From positions 46,037 to 58,583 of the forward strand of contig QAMI01000014.1 of assembly GCA_003150395.1 (NCBI GenBank): DNA of 12,547 bases, written 5' to 3'. Within the stretch, counting starts at the first letter, position 1, and the number at the start of each line of letters is the position of its first letter. Made by a program: the position numbers and the translations under genes. A model generated the notes under the pieces. It searched no databases, was not told where the DNA came from, and saw nothing but the letters and a program-made list of their open reading frames with translations. Below, in pieces: positions 6,120-11,437 of the stretch. This stretch comes from Candidatus Gastranaerophilales bacterium. Lineage in GTDB: Bacteria > Cyanobacteriota > Vampirovibrionia > Gastranaerophilales > Gastranaerophilaceae.

Positions 6120-6740
6120 CTATCTATGGCTGAAAGGAAGGATTTTCAAGCCTGTTTTATGCCTGTCGTGATTTTTGTCAGGAAGTTCATAACATTTAAC
6201 ACAGCGGGCTTCGTAAGTTTCGTCCCCGCCAATCATAATTAGCGGAGAATTTTTATCAGCAGGTTTTCCGTCAATAAGTCTTTGAGTACGTGTTGCATGC
6301 TCACAGCCGCATTTCATACAAACAGCATGAAGTTTATCAACTGTTGTTGCAAGGCACAACAATTGAGGCATCTGTCCGAAAGGTTCTGCTTTAAAGTCAA
6401 GCTCAAGACCTGTTCCAATAACCTTTTTACCTTCCTCCATTAATTTTGCAATAACTTTTGTAATGTTACTGTCAAAAAATTGAAGTTCATCAATTGCAAC
6501 GACTTCATCTTCAGGTTTGACAAGGCTCAAAATTTGTATGGAATGCTTCACTTTTATTGCCTCAAGCCAGAGACCATTGCGAGATTCTATATAATCGCCT
6601 TTTGCACGCGTATCAACCTCAGGTGATATAACTTTCACCTTTTTCTTTGCGATAATACAGCGTCTTACACGCCTCAAAAGCTCCTCGGTTTTTCCGCAGC
6701 TCATCGGCCCTGTTATAAGTTCAAAACTGTAACCTTCCAT
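6120..6740 (-). CDS. tdk: Thymidine kinase (TK1 type)
   Basis: This 206-aa cytosolic enzyme phosphorylates thymidine to dTMP with ATP (pyrimidine salvage). Walker A is GPMSCGKT (11-18), with the DELQFF block at 84-89 and catalytic Glu85. GTGLELDFKAEPFG (109-122) is the family's GLDxDFxGxPFG motif. Zinc ligands are Cys141, Cys144, Cys180 and Cys183. Tyr176 lies in the lasso loop that holds thymidine. Length and motif order are normal. GGGGA lies 8 nt before the ATG. A TATAAT on the minus strand at 6779-6784 with a weak -35 is a likely promoter. The gene is separated from dnaN by a terminator, so it is probably its own unit. Confidence 0.96.
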   Translation of the reverse strand: MEGYSFELITGPMSCGKTEELLRRVRRCIIAKKKVKVISPEVDTRAKGDYIESRNGLWLEAIKVKHSIQILSLVKPEDEVVAIDELQFFDSNITKVIAKLMEEGKKVIGTGLELDFKAEPFGQMPQLLCLATTVDKLHAVCMKCGCEHATRTQRLIDGKPADKNSPLIMIGGDETYEARCVKCYELPDKNHDRHKTGLKILPFSHR

Positions 6741-6778
6741 TAAAAATGTCCCCTGTTCAAAATTATTGTTCTTTATTT

Positions 6779-6784
6779 ATTATA
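6779..6784 (-). promoter_or_regulatory. -10 box of a likely tdk promoter
   Basis: TATAAT on the minus strand lies 38 bp before the tdk ATG. The -35 position (6802-6807) reads TTTTAA, a weak match with 17-bp spacing. It sits just past the dnaN terminator, which supports independent transcription. Confidence 0.45.
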
Positions 6785-6834
6785 ATCCTATCAAAATCTT
6801 TTTAAAAGTAAAATTTTGTTAAATAAATTAACTT

Positions 6835-6874
6835 TAAAAAAGAATCCCGAAAACACAAAAATGCGTAATCGGGA
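6835..6874 (-). terminator. Rho-independent terminator of dnaN
   Basis: On the minus strand TCCCGA (6869-6874) pairs with TCGGGA (6845-6850). An inner ACGCA/TGTGT helix closes most of the long loop. TTCTTTTTT follows the stem (6835-6844). It begins about 47 nt after the dnaN stop. Confidence 0.8.
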
Positions 6875-6920
6875 CCTTGCCACAAATCTATATGTATATT
6901 TTTTTATATTATAACACAAA

Positions 6921-8042
6921 TTATCTAATTTGAACAGGCATTATCAAACAAACAAAATCATCTTCACAATCAGGTCTCAATACAGTTGCGGATAAGCTGG
7001 TATTCAAACCTATTTTTACATTGTCGCAATCCATATTTTTCAAAGCTTCAAGCACGAACTTATAGTTGAAAGCAATATCCAAATCTTCAGCATTATAAAC
7101 TATTTCCAATTCTTCTTCTGATTTTCCGCTGTCAGGCGTGTCAGCTGAAAGTTTTAGTTTGCCTTGAGAGAACGCAAGTTTAACAATGCTTGTTTTGTCG
7201 TTAACCATAATTGAAACGCGTTCAAGCGCAGAAATTAGTGAAGAAACAGAAACAAGCGCTTCTTTCGGACTTTCATTAGGTATAAGCTGATTGTATTTTG
7301 GATACTGCCCTTCAAGAAGTCTTGAAACGGTCATTGTTCTTTCGCTTTTGATGATTAATTTTGTGCGTTCGGTATAGAGTTTTACAGATTCTTCTTCAAT
7401 AAAAGCGCTCATTTTAATGAATTCATTAAGAGTTTTTGAAGGAATAATAAGCTGGCTTGTGCGGCTGTCTTTGTTTTCAATCTTTTCACGAACTCTTGCA
7501 AGGCGGTTTCCGTCGGTAGAAGCAATCTCCAAAGTTTCACCGGATATATCGCAGACAATACCTGAGAGAAGGTTTGATGATTCATAGTTTGCGGCGGCAA
7601 AACCTGCCTGGCGTACAGCCTTAGTCAAAGGCTTGATTGCGATATCGAAACTGTTTGCTTCATCGGTTTCGACATTGTAAACTTCCGGCGGAAATTCGTT
7701 GGCTGAAATACCGATTATATCAAACTTTGAGTTTTGACAGGTTATGTTTACGACATTTTCACCTTCATTCATATCAAAGGTAATTAATTTATCACCAAGC
7801 TTTGAAACTATCTCGTTGAGGGTTTTTGAGGGGAGTGTAATCCTGCCTTCAACTTCAACCTGGGCATCGACGAGTGCAACGACTGTCAAATCCAAATCGG
7901 TTGCAACGAGTCTGATTGTACCTTTGTCAACGGTTTCTATTAAGATGTTCAAAAGTACCGGCTGGAGGGCTTTCATGCTGGTTGCACGTTCTACTATTTT
8001 AATTCCGTTATATAAATCTTCTTTTTTAACAAAAAATTTCAT
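6921..8042 (-). CDS. dnaN: DNA polymerase III beta subunit (sliding clamp)
   Basis: This is a 373-aa ring-clamp subunit that tethers the replicative polymerase to DNA; length is normal for the family. The N-terminus MKFFVKKEDLYNGI with KALQPVLLNILIE, the LVATDLDL block near residues 45-52, FAAANYESSNLLSG near 150, and the C-terminus ...CLIMPVQIR are all typical. The MP.Q.R end forms part of the hydrophobic partner-binding pocket. AGGAG lies 6 nt before the ATG. TATAAT (minus, 8081-8086) is a plausible -10. It abuts the putative origin, as in many cyanobacteria where dnaN rather than dnaA flanks oriC. It has its own terminator downstream. Confidence 0.98.
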   Translation of the reverse strand: MKFFVKKEDLYNGIKIVERATSMKALQPVLLNILIETVDKGTIRLVATDLDLTVVALVDAQVEVEGRITLPSKTLNEIVSKLGDKLITFDMNEGENVVNITCQNSKFDIIGISANEFPPEVYNVETDEANSFDIAIKPLTKAVRQAGFAAANYESSNLLSGIVCDISGETLEIASTDGNRLARVREKIENKDSRTSQLIIPSKTLNEFIKMSAFIEEESVKLYTERTKLIIKSERTMTVSRLLEGQYPKYNQLIPNESPKEALVSVSSLISALERVSIMVNDKTSIVKLAFSQGKLKLSADTPDSGKSEEELEIVYNAEDLDIAFNYKFVLEALKNMDCDNVKIGLNTSLSATVLRPDCEDDFVCLIMPVQIR

Positions 8043-8045
8043 ATC

Positions 8046-8068
8046 ATACTCCTTTAAAAAAATACTCC
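8046..8068 (-). promoter_or_regulatory. Duplicated GGAGTAT ribosome-binding segment of dnaN
   Basis: GGAGTAT occurs twice on the minus strand, at 8046-8052 and 8062-8068, 16 bp apart. The first is at the right distance for the dnaN ATG. The second lies further up the leader and may be chance or a ribosome standby site. Confidence 0.45.
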
Positions 8069-8080
8069 CTTTCTGAAAAA

Positions 8081-8086
8081 ATTATA
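8081..8086 (-). promoter_or_regulatory. -10 box of a likely dnaN promoter
   Basis: TATAAT on the minus strand would give a leader of about 32 nt. The -35 region is poor. The surrounding sequence is so AT-rich that this assignment is tentative. Confidence 0.4.
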
Positions 8087-8167
8087 TAATAAACATTTTT
8101 CAAAAACGAACCTTTATATCAAAAATAAAACAAAAATTCACGTTTAAGGTTTTCTAAGTTTTCTACA

Positions 8168-8212
8168 TTATTTTTCTTATTATATATTATTAATAATATA
8201 TAATTAAGTATT
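8168..8212. other. Candidate DNA unwinding element
   Basis: Only two of 45 bases are G or C (8176 and 8208), about 96% AT. It lies between a plus-strand box at 8159 and the trio-like run at 8213, the same side of the minus-oriented box as the AT-rich region relative to R1 in E. coli oriC. Confidence 0.7.
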
Positions 8213-8227
8213 TAATAGTAGTAGTAA
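8213..8227 (+). promoter_or_regulatory. Candidate DnaA-trio run
   Basis: The plus strand reads TAA-TAG-TAG-TAG-TAA, five triplets fitting the 3'-[G/A]A[T/A]-5' DnaA-trio rule. A minus-oriented box (TGTAGAAAA) begins 12 nt further 3'. This order of AT-rich DNA, trio, gap and box is that of bacterial basal unwinding systems. The gap (GCTGTAAATATT) is less GC-rich than in Bacillus. Confidence 0.6.
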
Positions 8228-8354
8228 GCTGTAAATATTTGTAGAAAACTTTCTGAAACTATCTAATAGCGCAGGTTTTACCGGTAGAAAATTCTGTAGA
8301 AAACTTTTGACATCTTTGTAGATAACTAACCGGTCTAGACCATATGGAGGATAC

Positions 8355-8384
8355 ATTGTAGAAAACTCATGAGTTTTCTACAAT
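8355..8384. repeat. 30-bp perfect palindrome in the origin
   Basis: The arms ATTGTAGAAAACTCA and TGAGTTTTCTACAAT meet at the 8369/8370 centre with no loop and no mismatch. The palindrome consists of two head-to-head TTTTCTACA boxes. It is followed at once by two direct box repeats (8384, 8396). Confidence 0.9.
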
Positions 8385-8448
8385 TTTCTACAAAGTTTTC
8401 TACAGTTTATTTGTCAATGGGATTATATAAATATTAATAAAAATCTGC

Positions 8449-8477
8449 TTGACAATAAAGTATTTCTATGTTATAAC
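8449..8477 (+). promoter_or_regulatory. Strong sigma-70-type promoter at the origin edge
   Basis: TTGACA (8449-8454), exactly 17 bp, then TATAAC (8472-8477). It is the best promoter match in the window and points away from the box cluster. Start of transcription is expected near 8484. Confidence 0.75.
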
Positions 8478-8483
8478 ATTTGT

Positions 8484-8533
8484 GGGGTAAATGTATATTT
8501 ATAAGTCTTGTCAATTGACGAGACTTTCTTTTT
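8484..8533 (+). ncRNA. Predicted short untranslated RNA beside oriC
   Basis: The strong promoter at 8449-8477 is followed within about 20 nt of its expected start by a strong terminator hairpin, giving a transcript of about 50 nt: an unpaired GGGGTAAATG... lead and one long stem. It matches no RNA family I recognise. It could be a small regulatory RNA, a transcription-driven aid to origin opening, or an attenuated leader of the downstream gene cluster. A mini-ORF of 27 codons starting at 8491 would read through the hairpin and is less likely. Confidence 0.5.
8503..8533 (+). terminator. Rho-independent terminator of the origin-edge transcript
   Basis: Arms 8503-8514 and 8515-8526 are complementary over 12 positions with a single T-G wobble (AAGTCTTGTCAA against TTGACGAGACTT). 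TTTCTTTTT follows. On the opposite strand no T-run follows, so it acts on plus-strand transcripts. Confidence 0.8.
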
Positions 8534-8710
8534 CGCTATCTAAAGCGCATTTTGGATTATTTTGCAAGGGTTAATTTTTATTGGGATTTTTATTATATGG
8601 CATGCTTTTCAAAATACAAAGTATGTAAAGTTTTGTAAATTTATATACTATTTATATGTTTTTTAGGGCAATAAATTCTTTACAAACTTTTTTATATAAG
8701 TACAGAGAGG
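8534..8710. other. AT-rich spacer between the short RNA and the 55-aa gene
   Basis: I see no supported gene. An imperfect inverted repeat, AAAGTTTTGTAAA (about 8629-8641) against TTTACAAACTT (about 8679-8689), flanks a gap of about 40 bp. It may be an operator pair or chance in AT-rich DNA. No exact TTTTCTACA copy is found here. Confidence 0.35.
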
Positions 8711-8716
8711 TATAAT
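8711..8716 (+). promoter_or_regulatory. Perfect -10 box 6 nt before the 55-aa gene
   Basis: TATAAT ends 6 nt before the ATG at 8723, so transcription would start at about the ATG. The -35 region is only T-rich. AGAGAGG (8704-8710) is Shine-Dalgarno-like but 12 nt from the ATG, longer than usual. Confidence 0.55.
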
Positions 8717-8722
8717 GTATTT

Positions 8723-8890
8723 ATGGACAAGAAAGAGTTCACTGTAATAGAAAATAAGGCCGCGTCTGATATTAAGCCCGAAAAAGAAGTTAAGGCAAAG
8801 CATCAGACAAATCCGATTGTCAAAAAACTGGCAAAATTCCATCTTGAGAAGGCTGAAACTTTCTCTGTTAAAGACTTGTTCAAAAAGTAG
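8723..8890 (+). CDS. 55-aa basic protein of unknown function next to oriC
   Basis: I do not recognise this protein. It starts MDKKEFTVIENK and ends FSVKDLFKK. It is Lys-rich (14 of 55), without Cys or Trp, soluble, and probably helical in its second half (VKKLAKFHLEKAETFSV). Support for a real gene: TATAAT sits just upstream, the stop is 2 nt before the next ATG, and the reading frame fills the space exactly. It is the first gene of the cluster running from the origin to prmC. It is short enough to be skipped by ordinary gene callers. A DNA- or DnaA-related role would be guesswork from position alone. Confidence 0.6.
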   Translation: MDKKEFTVIENKAASDIKPEKEVKAKHQTNPIVKKLAKFHLEKAETFSVKDLFKK

Positions 8891-8892
8891 GT

Positions 8893-9399
8893 ATGTACAA
8901 TATTAAAAATCAAATTTTCACAAACATGACAAAAACGCAGAAGTCAGCTCTGTGTAATTTCTTGCGTGCGCTCGTGAAAAAGTCTCCAAACATAGATATA
9001 GATAAACTTTACGACAGTTTTGAAGAAGACGAAAGATATTATTTTGAAATAAACAATCCACATTTTGAATTTTTAGAGGATTATCTTGATGATGAGGATT
9101 TTCGACGTGAAGCGCTGATGTACCTGAAAGAGTGCCGAAAGTATTACGATTACAAAAAGTCACAGGAGCCTATAATTCAGGCTCAAAAAGAATTCGAAAA
9201 AAAGAAACGGGCATTTCTGCGTGAAGTAAAAATGAGCCATGAAGAACCGACAAAAAAGCAAAAGTTTTACTATGAAAGGCTTTGCAAAAAATACGGAATA
9301 GAACCGCGAGAATTGAATTCAAAACTAGATGCACGCAACGAGATTGACCGTATTTTGGAGGAGCATGAAAATGATTACAATATCGAACTTGAAGAATAG
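8893..9399 (+). CDS. 168-aa uncharacterised protein with a C-terminal PTxKQ-type helical motif
   Basis: No firm family is recognised. Residues 1-90 are rich in acidic and aromatic residues (FEEDERYYFEINNPHFEFL, YLDDEDF). Residues 90-115 form a basic charged helix. Residues 118-157 read EPTKKQKFYYERLCKKYG followed by a short Ser-x3-Ala-x3-Ile-x2-Ile-Leu helix. This layout (P-T-x-K-Q-x3-Y-x2-L-x3-x-G ... S-x3-A-x3-I) resembles a small motif often found at the ends of phage and bacterial DNA-metabolism proteins; I hold that resemblance loosely. The start overlaps nothing: it lies 2 nt past the previous stop with only AGG in front, so coupling is likely. A second in-frame Met at residue 12 is a possible start. 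Confidence 0.72.
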   Translation: MYNIKNQIFTNMTKTQKSALCNFLRALVKKSPNIDIDKLYDSFEEDERYYFEINNPHFEFLEDYLDDEDFRREALMYLKECRKYYDYKKSQEPIIQAQKEFEKKKRAFLREVKMSHEEPTKKQKFYYERLCKKYGIEPRELNSKLDARNEIDRILEEHENDYNIELEE

Positions 9400-9432
9400 A
9401 TATTAAATTTAAAAAATAAAAAGGATAAAATT

Positions 9433-10374
9433 ATGGAATTTAATAGTATTCAAGATTTTAAATCAAATTATACACATGTTTACCATAAAGATGTTGTCCC
9501 GCTTTTGGCGCCGTATGAAAAAGAAAGGCTGAAAGCTAAAAGAAATACAGGAATTTTGCTTGTTATTGTTTTTGTTCTGGTGACATTATTAGTCTTAAGT
9601 TTCACCGGAGTATTGAGCAGAGGCTGGCAAAACGAGTTTGTTCTTGTTCTGTTGTTCGGCGGAATTTTTGTCTGCCTTATGGGTGTAGTTTCGATTGGTA
9701 AAAACTTTGAAAACAAATTGAAAGCCGGGATTATGCCAAAGCTGATGAAAGCTTTCGGAGACTTTGTCTGGACGAGTGCAGAGGTTATAGATAAGTACAC
9801 ACTTAAAGATACAAAAATTTTTTCCAGATTTGACTATAAAGACAATGATGATAGTTTTTTTGGAACTTATAAAGGCTTAACAATAAATATTAACGAAACG
9901 GAGCTATATTATTATACAAAAGACTCAAAAGGCCGTCGACAAAAACATACAGAGTTCAAAGGTGTTATAGTGGAAATTGATGTCAAAAAAACTTTCAAAG
10001 GCCATACGATAATAAGAAACCGTGGATTTTTTAATGATCGCGCTTATCAGGAAGTAAAGCTTGAAGACCCTGAATTCAGTAAACTATACTATGTAGATGC
10101 AAATGACCAGATTGAATCACGTTATTTGCTGACGCCTTCTTTTATGGAACGCTATAAACATATTAAAACAGCTTTTGGCGGAAGTTCAATTCAGGGTTCT
10201 TTCAAAGATAATAAACTTATCCTTGCAATCAGCACCTACCGAGATTTGTTTAAACTCGGAAACTTGAGCAGACCTGTCAGTGACACAAAACAATTCACGG
10301 CTTTGTTGAACGAATTCATTTCAATCCTTGCGATTGTTGATGAACTAAAATTAAATCAAAATATAGGACTTTAA
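9433..10374 (+). CDS. DUF3137 family membrane protein
   Basis: This 313-aa protein has a cytosolic N-terminus of about 38 residues, two transmembrane segments at about 39-59 and 69-88, and a large soluble domain after them. The block VKLEDPEFSKLYYVDANDQIESRYLLTPSFMERY (about 208-241, quoted in parts elsewhere) is the DUF3137 hallmark: EDPEF, DQIESRYLLTP and FMER. The function of this family is not known. AAGGA lies 8 nt before the ATG. It ends 2 nt before prmC, so the two should be co-expressed. A functional tie with PrmC is not evident. Confidence 0.82.
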   Translation: MEFNSIQDFKSNYTHVYHKDVVPLLAPYEKERLKAKRNTGILLVIVFVLVTLLVLSFTGVLSRGWQNEFVLVLLFGGIFVCLMGVVSIGKNFENKLKAGIMPKLMKAFGDFVWTSAEVIDKYTLKDTKIFSRFDYKDNDDSFFGTYKGLTININETELYYYTKDSKGRRQKHTEFKGVIVEIDVKKTFKGHTIIRNRGFFNDRAYQEVKLEDPEFSKLYYVDANDQIESRYLLTPSFMERYKHIKTAFGGSSIQGSFKDNKLILAISTYRDLFKLGNLSRPVSDTKQFTALLNEFISILAIVDELKLNQNIGL

Positions 10375-10376
10375 AA

Positions 10377-11213
10377 ATGACAATACAAGAAATAGTGAAA
10401 ATATTGACAGACAGCGGAATTGACCCTAATGAAGCGAACGCAGAGGTAAAACTTTTAATTGAACATTTTGCAGGCTTTGGTGTAAAAGACATAATCATGG
10501 GCAAAAAACTTACAACTGAAAAACTTGAATTGGTAAGGGAAAAAGCTGAACTTCGTGCACGTACTCGCAAACCAATTCAACATATAATTGGCTTTGCAGA
10601 CTTTATGGGTGAAAAATTTATTGTAAATCCTTCTGTATTAATTCCGCGTGATGAAACTGAGTTTTTAGTAAGAAAAGCTGTCGAAATTATCAATATAAAA
10701 GACTTTAAAACCGTTCTTGATGTTGGAACAGGGTCAGGATGCATTGCCTGCATGATTGCAAAATATACCCATGCGCAGGTAATCGGTCTTGATATTTCAA
10801 CAGACGGCTTGAACACGGCACTCGACAATGCATCAAAACTTAATCTGAATAACAAAGCTATTTTCAGAAAGTCCGATATTTTCTCGAATGTAAAACCAGG
10901 TGAAAGCTTTGATATGATTGTATCAAACCCGCCTTACATTCCGCCTTCTGAAAAAGCAAATATTCAAAAAGAAGTTACATTTGATCCGGAAACAGCACTT
11001 TTTACAAAAGATGAAAAAGGTCTTGAATTTTACGAAAAGATTACTTCTGCGGCTCCAAAGATTTTGAACAAAGGCGGATATTTAATTTTTGAACTGGGCA
11101 TTGGCCAGTGCGCTGATGTCAAAAGACTTATGGAAAAATCAGGTTTCAGCAATATAGAAATTATAAAGGATTTGGCTGGCATTGAGCGTGTAATTTCGGC
11201 TTCATATTTGTAA
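10377..11213 (+). CDS. prmC: Peptide chain release factor N5-glutamine methyltransferase
   Basis: This 278-aa cytosolic enzyme methylates the Gln of the GGQ motif in release factors RF1 and RF2 using S-adenosylmethionine. The N-terminal helical substrate-binding domain runs to about residue 85 and contains PIQHIIG at 66-72. VLIPRDETE (87-95) is the family hinge motif. VLDVGTGSGCIA (113-124) binds SAM. NPPYIP (184-189) is the catalytic NPPY motif that holds the target Gln. Length is normal. It lacks its own ribosome-binding site and starts 2 nt after the DUF3137 stop, which points to translational coupling. It often follows prfA in other bacteria; here it does not. Confidence 0.96.
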   Translation: MTIQEIVKILTDSGIDPNEANAEVKLLIEHFAGFGVKDIIMGKKLTTEKLELVREKAELRARTRKPIQHIIGFADFMGEKFIVNPSVLIPRDETEFLVRKAVEIINIKDFKTVLDVGTGSGCIACMIAKYTHAQVIGLDISTDGLNTALDNASKLNLNNKAIFRKSDIFSNVKPGESFDMIVSNPPYIPPSEKANIQKEVTFDPETALFTKDEKGLEFYEKITSAAPKILNKGGYLIFELGIGQCADVKRLMEKSGFSNIEIIKDLAGIERVISASYL

Positions 11214-11218
11214 TAAAA

Positions 11219-11278
11219 ATTAGGATATGAGAAAATTTTAAAACAAGCGTTACTCTTTCTCAGCGCCTTTGTCCTAAT
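11219..11278 (+). other. Nested two-stem structure 3' of prmC
   Basis: ATTAGGA (11219-11225) pairs with TCCTAAT (11272-11278). Inside it TGAGAAA (11228-11234) pairs with TTTCTCA (11256-11262), leaving a 21-nt loop and an asymmetric internal loop (2 against 9 nt). It begins 5 nt after the prmC stop. No T-run follows, so it may be a Rho-dependent end, a stabilising 3' structure or a regulatory element. Confidence 0.45.
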
Positions 11279-11343
11279 CCTTCATCTGACTGTCTTAATC
11301 CGTATAAAAGCGCTCCCTACCTAATTCAGTTCCAGAGTGTAAG

Positions 11344-11360
11344 AGTGGACTACGTCCACT
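11344..11360. repeat. Compact hairpin between prmC and the TolC-like gene
   Basis: AGTGGAC-TAC-GTCCACT is a 7-bp perfect stem with a 3-nt loop. It lies just past the TolC-gene terminator on the minus strand and has no T-run in either direction. Its role is unclear. The rest of 11279-11343 shows no gene. Confidence 0.45.
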
Positions 11361-11363
11361 AAT

Positions 11364-11390
11364 AAAAAGCCGGTAACGGGAATTACCGGC
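11364..11390 (-). terminator. Rho-independent terminator of the TolC-like gene
   Basis: GCCGGTAA (11369-11376) pairs with TTACCGGC (11383-11390) around a 6-nt loop. On the minus strand TTTTTATT follows. It begins about 48 nt after the TolC-like stop. Confidence 0.88.
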
Positions 11391-11437
11391 GCTTCACTTT
11401 GTATTAAAAGTAAAGAGGTGATGATTATTGTAGTTTT

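Larger units (their letters stand above)
8150..8404. other. oriC: Putative chromosomal replication origin (oriC) with TTTTCTACA DnaA boxes
   Basis: Seven exact copies of TTTTCTACA or its complement lie in 255 bp: + at 8159-8167, 8374-8382, 8384-8392 and 8396-8404; - at 8240-8248, 8295-8303 and 8357-8365. Variants are TTTTCTAAG (8150), GGTAGAAAA (8283) and TGTAGATAA (8317-8325). The last is one base from the E. coli complement TGTGGATAA and one base from the local motif. Several boxes are 10 or 12 bp apart, near one helical turn. An AT-rich unwinding tract and a trio-like run precede the first minus-strand box. dnaN is adjacent and flanking genes diverge. That DnaA binds this variant is inference; the cluster is directly seen. 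Two ACCGGT sites and the overlapping palindromes GGTCTAGACC and CCATATGG (8332-8347) lie inside. Confidence 0.82.

Noticed and set aside
7744..8076. Plus-strand open frame of 110 codons antisense to dnaN
   Set aside because: dnaN is certain on the other strand, and the antisense translation is low-complexity Ser/Thr with no recognisable domain.
8150..8404. Repeated TTTTCTACA elements as a CRISPR array or iteron plasmid origin
   Set aside because: The repeats are 9-mers in both orientations with unequal short gaps, not 25-40 bp repeats with uniform spacers. No Rep or Cas gene is near; dnaN points to the chromosome.
8491..8574. 27-codon mini-ORF after the origin-edge promoter, with GGGG 3 nt upstream
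   Set aside because: It would have to translate through a strong terminator hairpin, and its composition shows nothing gene-like. Kept only as an alternative to the short RNA.
11344..11390. The two adjacent hairpins as ends of an insertion element
   Set aside because: There is no transposase, no terminal inverted repeats at a distance and no target-site duplication. One hairpin is a clear terminator of the TolC-like gene.
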